From SCUD01 sp036824505 (GTDB lineage Bacteria > Pseudomonadota > Gammaproteobacteria > Steroidobacterales > Steroidobacteraceae): a stretch of 64,000 bases of DNA. Location of the stretch: the NCBI GenBank assembly GCA_036824505.1, contig DAITAA010000012.1, positions 1-64,000 of the forward strand, read 5' to 3'. This document shows, piece by piece, positions 42,842 through 51,386 of the stretch (the first letter of the stretch is position 1; each line of letters starts with the position of its first letter). Both the position numbers and the translations under genes were made by a program. A model generated the notes under the pieces. That model was not told the origin of the DNA, made no database searches, and saw only the letters and a list, made by a program, of their open reading frames with translations.

Positions 42842-44179
42842 CTATATTGCGCAGTGCGCAGGTCCGGGGCTTTGTACTTCGTTCAGGACACGATCCACGG
42901 CAGTTTCGAAGCGCTGCAGCGTTTCCACCAGGCAGCGTTCGTCATGCGCCTCGCAGACAAACCAGGGTTCGCGGGAATCCGGTTCGCAGAGCACCCCGAG
43001 ATCGTGCAGCTCGGGTGCGATCGCTTCGTAGAAACTGTAGTCGCTGCCGGCCCAGTCGCGATAGTTGCGCGGCGGATGTTCATTGAAGAACAGGCCGCTC
43101 ATGGACGGATGGCCGCTGAACGAATGCTTGATGCCGCGCTGGGAGAGGATCTGGCTCATGCCGGTGCGCAGCCGCGTGCCGTATTCGGCGATCGTCCGCA
43201 ATGCCGGCGTTTCGTCGAGGATTTCCAGCGTCTTCTCGGCGGCGGCGAGTGCCACGGAGTGGCAGGTGAAGGTACCGCCGTGCACGACGCCGTCGCCGAA
43301 GCGGCGCATGATGTCCTTGCGGCCGGCTACCACCGAAATGGGATAGCCATTGGCCATCGCCTTGGCGAATGTGCACAGGTCGCTCTTCACGCCAAACAGT
43401 TCCTGGACACCGCCTCGCGCCACGCGGAACCCGGTCTTCACTTCATCGATGATCATCAGGATGCCGTAACGGTCGCACAGGGCGCGGGCGGCATGCAGGA
43501 ATTCCCTGGTTGCCGAGATCGAGCAGCAGTTACCCATGATCGGTTCGATCAGGAATGCACCGATTTCATGGCCATAGGCCTTGAATACGCTCTCCAGACG
43601 GTCGGCGTCATTCATCGGCACGGCATGCAGCAGTGCCCGCAGCATTCCCGGCACACCGGCGCTGAAAGGCACCAGATGCGGCTCTCCGGCAGCCGGACGC
43701 CAGTCCTCGATCGGCGTGTGCCACAAGGCTGCGTCGAAAACGCCGTGATAGCCGCCCTCGACCACGACATACGAGTCCCTGCCGGTGACCGCGCGCGCAA
43801 GCCGCAATGCCGCCATGACCGCCTCGGTGCCGGAATTCGAGAATCGCACCATTTCGGCCGCCGGCACCATCCGCGAGATGCGCTCGGCCACCGCGTATTC
43901 GCGCTCCGTTGAAAGAGCGAAAACGCCGCCGATCTCGATTCCCGCACGGGCTGCATCGTCGACCCGGCGATCCGCATAACCCAGGATGCACGGACCGTAG
44001 GCCATCCGGTAATCGATGTATTCATTGCCATCGATATCGCGGAGGCGGGCGCCCTTGGCGGACGAGACATAGATGGTCTTGTCTTCGCCCCAGTAACGGA
44101 AGTTCGATGAGACGCCGAGCGGCAGGCGGGTGACCGCCTTCCTGAAGTGCGCATTGGACCTGCTGAGGCTGCGTGTCAT
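42842..44179 (-). CDS. class III (PLP) aminotransferase, GSA-aminomutase-like
   Basis: 445 residues. PLP lysine is Lys273 in CTFAKAMANGYP, with Asp245 in IIDEVKTGF and the phosphate-binding NSGTEAVMAALRLAR. The fold class includes glutamate-1-semialdehyde aminomutase and omega-amine:pyruvate or 2-oxoglutarate transaminases. A catabolic omega-aminotransferase fits the operon better than heme synthesis. It is the first gene of the leftward arm, divergent from the TetR gene, with the TGAAT operator array between them. Confidence 0.86.
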   Translation of the reverse strand: MTRSLSRSNAHFRKAVTRLPLGVSSNFRYWGEDKTIYVSSAKGARLRDIDGNEYIDYRMAYGPCILGYADRRVDDAARAGIEIGGVFALSTEREYAVAERISRMVPAAEMVRFSNSGTEAVMAALRLARAVTGRDSYVVVEGGYHGVFDAALWHTPIEDWRPAAGEPHLVPFSAGVPGMLRALLHAVPMNDADRLESVFKAYGHEIGAFLIEPIMGNCCSISATREFLHAARALCDRYGILMIIDEVKTGFRVARGGVQELFGVKSDLCTFAKAMANGYPISVVAGRKDIMRRFGDGVVHGGTFTCHSVALAAAEKTLEILDETPALRTIAEYGTRLRTGMSQILSQRGIKHSFSGHPSMSGLFFNEHPPRNYRDWAGSDYSFYEAIAPELHDLGVLCEPDSREPWFVCEAHDERCLVETLQRFETAVDRVLNEVQSPGPAHCAI

Positions 44180-44259
44180 GGCCGTGGGCCTCCTGCCGTT
44201 TCGGGGTCGAACTGCGGATACTCAGCCTCCCACAAAGGCGCACCGCCGTCCATGCCCAT

Positions 44260-44283
44260 TGAATAATCATTCATTCATTGAAT
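44260..44283. promoter_or_regulatory. TGAAT/ATTCA operator-like array between divergent arms of island B
   Basis: TGAAT-N4-ATTCA (44260-44273) is a perfect inverted repeat of the kind bound by many TetR regulators. It is followed by ATTCA-T-TGAAT (44273-44283), which reuses the same half-sites. A promoter-like TTGAAT (44278-44283), 16-base spacer and TAAGAT (44300-44305) overlaps the array on the plus strand, so binding would shut off the TetR arm. Confidence 0.5.
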
Positions 44284-44361
44284 TCTCTCAGAAAAGCAGT
44301 AAGATGGTGCATAAATCCCGGCGGCTATGCTGTTAAGTCCCTGATTTCAAGGGAGTTATTT

Positions 44362-45024
44362 CTGAAGACCAAACGGTCGCGTAGAGCGGCGAAGCGGCGC
44401 CGCACAGCGCCACCAGCAGAGCGTCGGCAGCAGTTGATCGAGGCCACGATCCGTTGCGTGGCGAATCACGGGCTCGCCGACACCACGATCGCAACCGTGG
44501 CGCACGAAGCGGGGCTCAGCCAGGGCATCGTCAACCTGCATTTCCGCAGCAAGGAAAGGCTGCTGACCGAGACCCTGCGCTATCTCGCGGACGAGTACCG
44601 CAGCGTTTGCCATGAGGCCGCTGCTGCGGGAGAGGTCTCGCCGGCCGCCGGTCTGCAGGCCATGGTCGATCTCGATTTTCGACGCAACATCTGCGCCCGT
44701 GACAAGCTCGCCGTCTGGTTTGCGTTCTGGGGCGAGCGGAAGTTTCGTCCTACCTACCGGCGCATCTGCGCGGAGCGGGACAAGTCCTATGACGACATGG
44801 TGCGCCTGATGTGCGCAAGGCTTTGTGAGCAGGGCGACTATCCTGACGTGGAACCGGCGCTGGTGGCCGATGGGCTATCGGCCATGACGGATGGCCTCTG
44901 GCTCGACCTGCTGGTGCGGCCGGAGTCGATGAGCCGCGATCTGGCATGGCGCATTACCATGGCCTATCTGGCAGATGCATTCCCCCGTCATTTCCGGCAA
45001 CCTGCCGCAATGCCACGGAGCTAG
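44362..45024 (+). CDS. TetR family (BetI-like) regulator of island B
   Basis: About 220 residues. Helix-turn-helix region TTIATVAHEAGLSQGIVNLHFRSK is TetR/BetI type, as is VWFAFWGERKFRPTYRR in the ligand domain. The start is uncertain: the frame opens at TTG 44278, but that codon lies inside the operator/promoter array; CTG 44362 has AAGGGAG six bases upstream and gives a normal length, so I chose it. The protein opens with a very basic stretch (KTKRSRRAAKRRR). Seven bases separate it from the acyl-CoA dehydrogenase, making it the first gene of the rightward arm. Confidence 0.82.
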   Translation: MKTKRSRRAAKRRRTAPPAERRQQLIEATIRCVANHGLADTTIATVAHEAGLSQGIVNLHFRSKERLLTETLRYLADEYRSVCHEAAAAGEVSPAAGLQAMVDLDFRRNICARDKLAVWFAFWGERKFRPTYRRICAERDKSYDDMVRLMCARLCEQGDYPDVEPALVADGLSAMTDGLWLDLLVRPESMSRDLAWRITMAYLADAFPRHFRQPAAMPRS

Positions 45025-45030
45025 CCGGAC

Positions 45031-46200
45031 ATGCGAATCACGCTCGATGACGAGGCACTGGCCTGGCGGAATCGCGCCGAGAAATTCGCGCGCGAGGAAC
45101 TGATCCCGCAGGAAGTCGCAGCCGAACTCAACGAAGGAAAGTTGCCGCAGGACGTGAAATCGCGGCATAAGCGCCTGGCGATCGAACTGGGTTTCAGCGC
45201 CATGGATGTGCCGGCGGCCCACGGCGGCCGCGAAGCGAGGGTGATCGATCAGGTCGTGGTCTGGGAGCAGCTCGGCCGGGTGACCAATGCGCTCTGCTGG
45301 TGCTTCTCGGAAGCGCAACGCTGGATGTTCGAAGCCTGCAATGAGGAGCAACTCAAGCGCTACATCCTTCCGCTGATGAGTGGCAAGCGCAAGGAATGCT
45401 ACGCGATCACCGAAAGTGGTCCTGGCTCCGACCCCGAATCGATCGAGACCAGCGCCCGCCGCTGCCCGGAGGGATACCGGATCTCCGGCGAAAAATGGTA
45501 TATCACGAGTGCGAACCATGCGGATTACTTCATCCTGCAGGCAAGACTCGCCGATGGTCCGCACGCAGGATGGCACTCCCTGTTCTTCATCGACAAGGAC
45601 CAGCCAGGCATCGAGCTGGTGCGCACGCCGCTCTTCAGCCATACCTTCAGCGACCATCATCCGGTCTACCGTTTCAATGACGTCGTGGTCCCCGAGAGCC
45701 AGCGTCTTGGCAGCGAGGGCAATGGCATGCAGTACGCCCACAGCTGGTTCCGGCGCGAACGCCTGATGATCGCGGCGCGCAGTTGCGGCGCGGCCGCCCG
45801 CCTGATCGAGGAGGCGACCGCATTCGCGGGCTCGCGCATGATCGGGGGCGAGGCACTGGCCGAAAAGCAGCTGATCCAGGCCATGCTCGCCGATAGCGTC
45901 ACCGAACTCTGGGCCGCGCGGCTGATCACCTACGAGGCTGCGCAGGCGCACGACCGCGGCGAGGACCTGAAGTCGCTGCATGCGCGGTGCTCGATCGCCA
46001 AGCTGTATGCTTCCGAAGCGGCCAACCGGATCGTCGACCGCGTCCTGCAGATTTTCGGCGGACGCGGGTACATGAGGGAAAACGCCGCGGAGCGGTTCTT
46101 CCGGGAGCTGCGTGTGGACCGTATCTGGGAAGGCACGAGCGAAATCCAGCGCCTCATCATCGCGCGCGCCCTGTTGAAGCGCGGTCTCGAGGGGATGTAG
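45031..46200 (+). CDS. acyl-CoA dehydrogenase of island B
   Basis: 389 residues of the acyl-CoA dehydrogenase family: ITESGPGSDPESIETSA, ILQIFGGRGYM-like block (VLQIFGGRGYMRENAAERFFRELR) and IWEGTSEIQ with the catalytic-base Glu. Together with the acyl-CoA synthetase (36323) and hydratase (33985) it completes a CoA-ester oxidation module like the one in island A. It follows the TetR gene by six bases and precedes the transporter by three. Confidence 0.86.
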   Translation: MRITLDDEALAWRNRAEKFAREELIPQEVAAELNEGKLPQDVKSRHKRLAIELGFSAMDVPAAHGGREARVIDQVVVWEQLGRVTNALCWCFSEAQRWMFEACNEEQLKRYILPLMSGKRKECYAITESGPGSDPESIETSARRCPEGYRISGEKWYITSANHADYFILQARLADGPHAGWHSLFFIDKDQPGIELVRTPLFSHTFSDHHPVYRFNDVVVPESQRLGSEGNGMQYAHSWFRRERLMIAARSCGAAARLIEEATAFAGSRMIGGEALAEKQLIQAMLADSVTELWAARLITYEAAQAHDRGEDLKSLHARCSIAKLYASEAANRIVDRVLQIFGGRGYMRENAAERFFRELRVDRIWEGTSEIQRLIIARALLKRGLEGM

Positions 46201-46203
46201 CGG

Positions 46204-47295
46204 GTGAGGACGCTTGCGCTGCTGGTGGCCGGTTTTTCATTGGCCTGGACCGCCGCGGCGACCGCAGCGGAAGAAAAGATACTCAACGTCTTCACCTGGC
46301 CGGACTACATCGCACCGGACACCATTGACAAGTTCGAGGCGGAATACGGCATCAAGGTCAACTATGACCTGTACGATTCGACCGAGATGGCGGAGGCGCG
46401 CCTGCTGGCCGGGCGCACCGGTTACGACGTCGTCGTACACGCCGAACGCTATTCGGCGCGGCTGATCCCGATCGGCGTCTACCAGCCGCTGGACAAGAGC
46501 AAGCTGACGAACTGGGGCAACCTCGATCCCTGGGTGCTGAACATGCTGCAGTCGGCCGACCCAGGCAACCGTTACGGTGTGCCCTATCTCTGGGGAACGA
46601 CCGGCTTCACGTACAACATCAAGATGATCCATGAGCGCATGCCGGATGCTCCGGTCAACAGCGGCGACATGATCTTCAAGCCGGAAGTGGCGCGCCGCTT
46701 CGCGGATTGCGGCATCACATTCCTCGATGAGCCGACCGACGTGATTCCGATGGCGCTTCTCTACCTCGGCCACGATCCCAACAGCCTCGATCCCGCGGAC
46801 CTGGCGGATGTCGAGAAGCTGCTGAAGGCCGTGCGACCGTACATCCGGTATTTCAGTTCCGCGAAGATGCTGATCGACCTGCCGAATGAGGAGGTCTGCA
46901 TTGCGATGAGCTGGTCGGGTGACTACGCTCAGGCAATGTACCGGGCAGAACAGGCGGGCAGGCCCGTCAAGCTGGCTTACACGACGCAGCGTGAAGGCAC
47001 GCTCGCCTGGTTCGACCTGTGGTTTATTCCGGCGGATGCACCGCATCCGGGCAACGCACACCTGTTCCTCAATTACCTTTTGCGGCCCGATGTCATTGCG
47101 GCGATCAGCAACGAGACCCGATACGCGGCGCCGAATCCGAAGGCCATGAAGCTCCTGTTGCCGGAAGTTCGCGATGATCCGGCGGTCTACCCGCCCGACG
47201 CAGTGCGCGCGAAACTCTACAAGGCGGTGCTCCGCGATCCCGTCGACGAGCGAAAGCGGACACGGCTGTGGTCGCGAGTGAAGACTGGCCTGTGA
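46204..47295 (+). CDS. PotF-like periplasmic polyamine-binding protein
   Basis: 363 residues from GTG 46204 with a signal peptide ending at TAAA before EEKILNVF. It follows PotF closely: NVFTWPDYIAPDTIDKFE, LIPIGVYQPLDKSKL, ICIAMSW-type SWSGDYAQAMYRA, FDLWFIPADAPHP, FLNYLLRPDV, PDAVRAKLY. The Trp and Asp residues that form the cation pocket in PotF (TWPDY, SWSGD, WFDLW) are kept, so a polyamine-like cation is expected. First of four ABC transporter genes coupled by overlaps. Confidence 0.88.
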   Translation: MRTLALLVAGFSLAWTAAATAAEEKILNVFTWPDYIAPDTIDKFEAEYGIKVNYDLYDSTEMAEARLLAGRTGYDVVVHAERYSARLIPIGVYQPLDKSKLTNWGNLDPWVLNMLQSADPGNRYGVPYLWGTTGFTYNIKMIHERMPDAPVNSGDMIFKPEVARRFADCGITFLDEPTDVIPMALLYLGHDPNSLDPADLADVEKLLKAVRPYIRYFSSAKMLIDLPNEEVCIAMSWSGDYAQAMYRAEQAGRPVKLAYTTQREGTLAWFDLWFIPADAPHPGNAHLFLNYLLRPDVIAAISNETRYAAPNPKAMKLLLPEVRDDPAVYPPDAVRAKLYKAVLRDPVDERKRTRLWSRVKTGL

Positions 47296-48398
47296 GCGAG
47301 ACGCCCGCAACGCCCCTGGTGCAGATCCGCGAGGTTTCGAAGCAGTTCGATGGTGTCACGGCGGTTGATCGCGTCTCGCTCGACATCCTCCGCCGCGAGC
47401 TGTTTGCGATCCTCGGCAGTTCGGGCTGTGGCAAGACCACCTTGCTCAGGCTGCTGGCGGGCTTCGAGCAGCCGACTTCCGGCCGGATCCTGATCGACGG
47501 TGCCGACATGACCGACGTGCCGCCATACGAGCGGCCCGTTAACCTGATGTTCCAGTCCTACGCGTTGTTTCCCCACATGACGGTGGCGCAGAACGTTGCG
47601 TACGGCCTCAAGAAAGAGCATGTCCCGGCCCCGAAGATCCGGGAACGGGTCGCGGAAATGCTGGCGCTCGTCAAGCTCGAGGCACTGGCGACGCGCAAAC
47701 CGGAAAAGCTCTCGGGCGGCGAGAAGCAGCGCGTCGCGCTCGCGCGCGCGCTGGTCAAACGGCCCAAGCTGCTGCTGCTCGATGAACCGATGGCCGCGCT
47801 CGACAAGAAGCTGCGCCAGCATACGCAGTTCGAGCTGGCGAGCCTGCAATACCAGCTCGGCACGACATTCGTCGTCGTCACCCACGACCAGAGCGAGGCC
47901 ATGACGCTTGCGAACCGCATTGCGGTGATGGCCGAAGGCCGTATCGTCCAGGTGGGCCCGCCGGGGGAGGTCTACGAGTTTCCGGCGAACCGCTATGTCG
48001 CGAGTTTCGTGGGCAACATCAACCTGTTCGACGGCCGCGTGACGGGCGGGGAAGCCGGGCGGCTCTCGCTGCATTGCGAGGCGCTTGGTGCGGATCTGTC
48101 GGTGATTTCGGATGCGGTGATGCCGGCGGGGAGTGCCGCCTGTATTGCGGTTCGCCCGGAGAAGATCACGATCAGCCGGCAGGCTCCGGAAACGAAGGAC
48201 CGTAACGTCGTCAAGGGAACCGTCTGGGATCTGGCGTACTTCGGCGACCAGTCCCTCTACCGCGTGCGCCTGAAAACTGGTGCCGAAATGCAGGTCAGTG
48301 CACAGAACCTGCGGCGGTCGGCGAAACTGACGGTGGAATGGGATGACGAGGTCTACCTGTCCTGGGAAATCGCCAGCACGATCCTGTTGCCGTCATGA
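47292..48398 (+). CDS. polyamine-type ABC transporter ATP-binding protein (PotG/PotA-like)
   Basis: 368 residues from GTG 47292, which overlaps the stop of the binding-protein gene (GTGA). Walker A GSSGCGKTT, signature LSGGEKQRVALARAL, Walker B LLLLDEPMAALD and a C-terminal TOBE-like domain after about residue 240 (FDGRVTGGE, VRPEKITI). Energises import with the two permeases that follow. Its 3' end overlaps the next gene by four bases. Confidence 0.92.
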   Translation: MSETPATPLVQIREVSKQFDGVTAVDRVSLDILRRELFAILGSSGCGKTTLLRLLAGFEQPTSGRILIDGADMTDVPPYERPVNLMFQSYALFPHMTVAQNVAYGLKKEHVPAPKIRERVAEMLALVKLEALATRKPEKLSGGEKQRVALARALVKRPKLLLLDEPMAALDKKLRQHTQFELASLQYQLGTTFVVVTHDQSEAMTLANRIAVMAEGRIVQVGPPGEVYEFPANRYVASFVGNINLFDGRVTGGEAGRLSLHCEALGADLSVISDAVMPAGSAACIAVRPEKITISRQAPETKDRNVVKGTVWDLAYFGDQSLYRVRLKTGAEMQVSAQNLRRSAKLTVEWDDEVYLSWEIASTILLPS

Positions 48399-49312
48399 AC
48401 GAAGAACCCACAGTCAACGGTGGTCAGGCATTGCAATGGCTCCGCAGGGCAGTGGCGCTACCCTATCTCTGGATGCTGCTGTTCTTCCTCACGCCATTCC
48501 TGATCATCCTGAAGATCAGCTTCTCCGATCCGATCGTGGCGCAGCCGCCATTCACGCCGCTGCTGGAATGGGGCGCGCAAGGCTTCGCCGGCCTCAGGGC
48601 TACCTTCGAGAATTACGCCTATCTGTTCCAGGACGGCTACTACGGGATCATCTATCTCTCGTCGCTGAAGATGGCAGCGATCGGCACGCTGCTGTGCCTG
48701 CTGCTCGGATATCCGATGGCGTATTACATCGCGCGGCAGCCGCCGCGTCGCCGGCAGATCATGCTGCTGGCGGTCATCCTGCCGTTCTGGATCTCGTTCC
48801 TGCTGCGGGTTTACGCGTGGATCGGCCTGCTGAACAACCGCGGCGTGATCAACGAGTTCCTGATCCGGCTCGGCGTCATCGACCACCCGCTGCCGATGCT
48901 ATACAACGATTTCGCCGTGTATCTCGGCATCGTCTATTCGTACCTGCCATTCATGATCCTGCCCCTGTACGCCAACCTCGAGCGCCTGGATCTCGATCTG
49001 CTGGAAGCGGCTGCGGATCTCGGGGCGCGACGCTGGCAGGCTTTCGTCGATGTGACCCTGCCGCTGTCGGTGCCAGGCATCATCGGCGGCTGCCTGCTGG
49101 TTTTCATTCCGGCGGTCGGCGAGTTCACGATCCCGGCGCTGCTCGGCGGCGCAGATACGCTGATGATCGGCCGCGTGCTCTGGGACGAATTCTTCATCAA
49201 TCGGGACTGGCCTGTCGCTTCGGCGGTGTCCGTCGTGCTGCTGGTCCTGCTGATCGCCCCGATCATGTGGTTCCAGCGCCTGCAGCGCCGTGAGCAGGAG
49301 GCGGCCTCATGA
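48395..49312 (+). CDS. polyamine-type ABC transporter permease (PotH/PotB-like)
   Basis: 305 residues with six hydrophobic segments. The EAA-type loop is EAAADLGARRWQAFVDVTLPLSVPGI, which contacts the ATPase. The segment WISFLLRVYAWIGLLNNRGVINEFL is characteristic of PotB/PotH permeases. Overlaps both neighbours by four bases, so the four transporter genes are translationally coupled. Confidence 0.92.
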   Translation: MNEEPTVNGGQALQWLRRAVALPYLWMLLFFLTPFLIILKISFSDPIVAQPPFTPLLEWGAQGFAGLRATFENYAYLFQDGYYGIIYLSSLKMAAIGTLLCLLLGYPMAYYIARQPPRRRQIMLLAVILPFWISFLLRVYAWIGLLNNRGVINEFLIRLGVIDHPLPMLYNDFAVYLGIVYSYLPFMILPLYANLERLDLDLLEAAADLGARRWQAFVDVTLPLSVPGIIGGCLLVFIPAVGEFTIPALLGGADTLMIGRVLWDEFFINRDWPVASAVSVVLLVLLIAPIMWFQRLQRREQEAAS

Positions 49313-50115
49313 AGCACCGCCCGCTGATGCTGATCACGATCGTCGTATTTGGCTACGCGCTGCTGTATGTGCCGATCGTGTCGGTCGTGATCTATTCGTT
49401 CAATGACTCGCGGCTGGTGACGCTGTGGGGTGGATTCTCGCTGCGGTGGTACGCGAGCCTGCTCTCCGACGAGGACTTGCTCGGCGCGGCCTTGCTGAGC
49501 CTGCGCATCGCCGTGGTCAGTGCGACCTTTGCGACGGCGCTCGGCGCGATCGTCGCGCTCGCACTGCATCGCGTAAACCGGCTTCGTGGCCGGATGCTGC
49601 TCTCCGGCATGGTGACCGCGCCATTGGTGATGCCGGAGATCATCACCGGCATCTCCCTGCTGTTCATGTTCATATCGATGGCCGACCTGATCGGATGGCC
49701 GGCGTCACGCGGCGCGACAACGATCACGATCGCGCACATCACGTTTTCGATGGCCTATGTCGTCGTTGTCGTCCGGGCGCGGCTCGCGGCCATGGACGAG
49801 TCGCTTGAAGAAGCTGCCATGGACCTCGGCGGCCGGCCGGTGGCGGTGTTCTTCGACATCACGGTCCCGATGCTGTTGCCGGCGCTTGTGTCCGGCTGGT
49901 TGCTCTCATTCACGCTGTCGCTCGACGACCTGGTGATCTCGAGCTTTGTGTCAGGCCCCGGAGCCACGACACTACCGATGTTGATCTTTGCCAAGGTAAG
50001 ATTGGGCGTGACGCCGGACATCAATGCGATCACGACGATCATCATTGCACTGGTGGCGGTTGCGGTGGCAACCGCGGCCGTGATTTCCGGCAAGCGCCGT
50101 CCGGAGGCTGCATGA
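49309..50115 (+). CDS. polyamine-type ABC transporter permease (PotI/PotC-like)
   Basis: 268 residues, six hydrophobic segments. FNDSRLVTLWGGFSLRWYASLL and the EAA loop EEAAMDLGGRPVAVFFDITVPML are typical of PotC/PotI, and SLDDLVISSFVSGPGATTLPM is a family signature. It overlaps the upstream permease and the downstream Rieske oxygenase gene by four bases each, tying transport to the oxygenase. Confidence 0.92.
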   Translation: MKHRPLMLITIVVFGYALLYVPIVSVVIYSFNDSRLVTLWGGFSLRWYASLLSDEDLLGAALLSLRIAVVSATFATALGAIVALALHRVNRLRGRMLLSGMVTAPLVMPEIITGISLLFMFISMADLIGWPASRGATTITIAHITFSMAYVVVVVRARLAAMDESLEEAAMDLGGRPVAVFFDITVPMLLPALVSGWLLSFTLSLDDLVISSFVSGPGATTLPMLIFAKVRLGVTPDINAITTIIIALVAVAVATAAVISGKRRPEAA

Positions 50116-51323
50116 TCGAAACATATCGGGAAGGGTATGCGCTGCCTGGTTTCGCGTACCGCGATCCGGAGGTCTATGAGAACGAGATTCGCCGGATCTT
50201 CCTGAAGTCGTGGCTGTATGTCGGCCACCAGAGCCAGATCCCGGAGCGCGGCGATTATTTCCTGTTCGAGATCGCGGGCGAGTCCGTCATCATCGTGCGC
50301 GACGGCGAAGGGCAGATCAATGCCTTGATGAATGTCTGCCGGCACCGCGGATCGCGCATTTGCGATGCGCACGAAGGTCACGAATCGCGGTTCACATGTC
50401 GCTACCACGGCTGGACCTATGGCCTCGACGGCTCACTGCGCGCGGCAAGCCGCGTGCCGGAGGCATTCGACCGCTCGCGATTTGGCCTGCGCCGCCTGCA
50501 CGCGAAGGTCTTTGTCGGGCTGATCTTCGTCAATTTCGACGCCGACCCGCCGTCATTCGACGCGATCGAGAATGACATGGCCGCGCCGCTGGCTCCTTAC
50601 CAGCTGGAGCACTGCAAGGTCGCCCATCGGCAGAACTATCCGATTGCCAGCAACTGGAAGCTCACCGTCGAGAATTATTGCGAGTGTTATCACTGCGCGC
50701 CGGCACACCCCGAATACACCGTCGGTCACGGGCGTGCATTGCCGGTGGAAGAGTGCACGGCCATGCTGAAGGAGGTCATGGAACGGGCACCGGCCGTCGG
50801 GCTCACTCAGCATGTGGTGCAGAAGGCGTGGCTCGATGCGGGCGCGCTCGGTATCGAACGCGGATTCGATCGCTACCCGCTGCTGCGCGGCCATCAAACA
50901 GGCAGCCGCGATGGGGCACAGGTCGCGCCGCTGCTCGGTACGATCAAGGGTTTCGACGGCGGAACGACCGATATTCAGGTGGGGCCGGTGACATTCGGCC
51001 TCGCATACTGTGATCACGTGGTTTTCTATCGATTCACGCCGCGCGGCCAGCGCAACACTGATTGCGAGATCACCTGGCTCGTCAATGAGTCGGCTGTCGA
51101 GGGAAAGGATTACGATCGCGCAGAGCTGACCTGGCTCTGGGACGTCACGACGCTCGCCGACAAGCAGATCATCGAGCGCAACCAGGCGGGCGTCGACTCG
51201 CGCTTTTACGAACCCGGGCCCCTGTCGCCGATGGAGGATTTCACGCAGCAGTTCCTGGGCTGGTATGTCGCTGCGATGGGGGCGGTACCGGGGCTCGTTT
51301 ATCGCCGCGATGCGTCAGGCTGA
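50112..51323 (+). CDS. Rieske oxygenase alpha subunit, quaternary-ammonium type (GbcA/CntA-like)
   Basis: 403 residues. Rieske [2Fe-2S] ligands Cys76, His78, Cys96 and His99 (CRHRG ... CRYHGW). Mononuclear iron ligands His194, His199 and Asp350. The residue bridging the two centres is Glu191 (ENYCECYHC) rather than the usual Asp; Glu here is the mark of CntA/GbcA-type oxygenases that act on carnitine, glycine betaine and similar cations (established for that group). No reductase gene is adjacent. It is coupled by an ATGA overlap to the polyamine-type permease, so the imported cation is its likely substrate (inference). Confidence 0.87.
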   Translation: MIETYREGYALPGFAYRDPEVYENEIRRIFLKSWLYVGHQSQIPERGDYFLFEIAGESVIIVRDGEGQINALMNVCRHRGSRICDAHEGHESRFTCRYHGWTYGLDGSLRAASRVPEAFDRSRFGLRRLHAKVFVGLIFVNFDADPPSFDAIENDMAAPLAPYQLEHCKVAHRQNYPIASNWKLTVENYCECYHCAPAHPEYTVGHGRALPVEECTAMLKEVMERAPAVGLTQHVVQKAWLDAGALGIERGFDRYPLLRGHQTGSRDGAQVAPLLGTIKGFDGGTTDIQVGPVTFGLAYCDHVVFYRFTPRGQRNTDCEITWLVNESAVEGKDYDRAELTWLWDVTTLADKQIIERNQAGVDSRFYEPGPLSPMEDFTQQFLGWYVAAMGAVPGLVYRRDASG

Positions 51324-51386
51324 AAGGGACCGATTGCCCCCACCGTGCCCCGCCGTTACTATCGCCCAGTTGCGAGGGGGACTGGC

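Noticed and set aside
42842..44179. Glutamate-1-semialdehyde aminomutase (hemL) for heme synthesis
   Set aside because: Fold class matches, but operon context is catabolic and no heme genes are near; kept as a class III aminotransferase.
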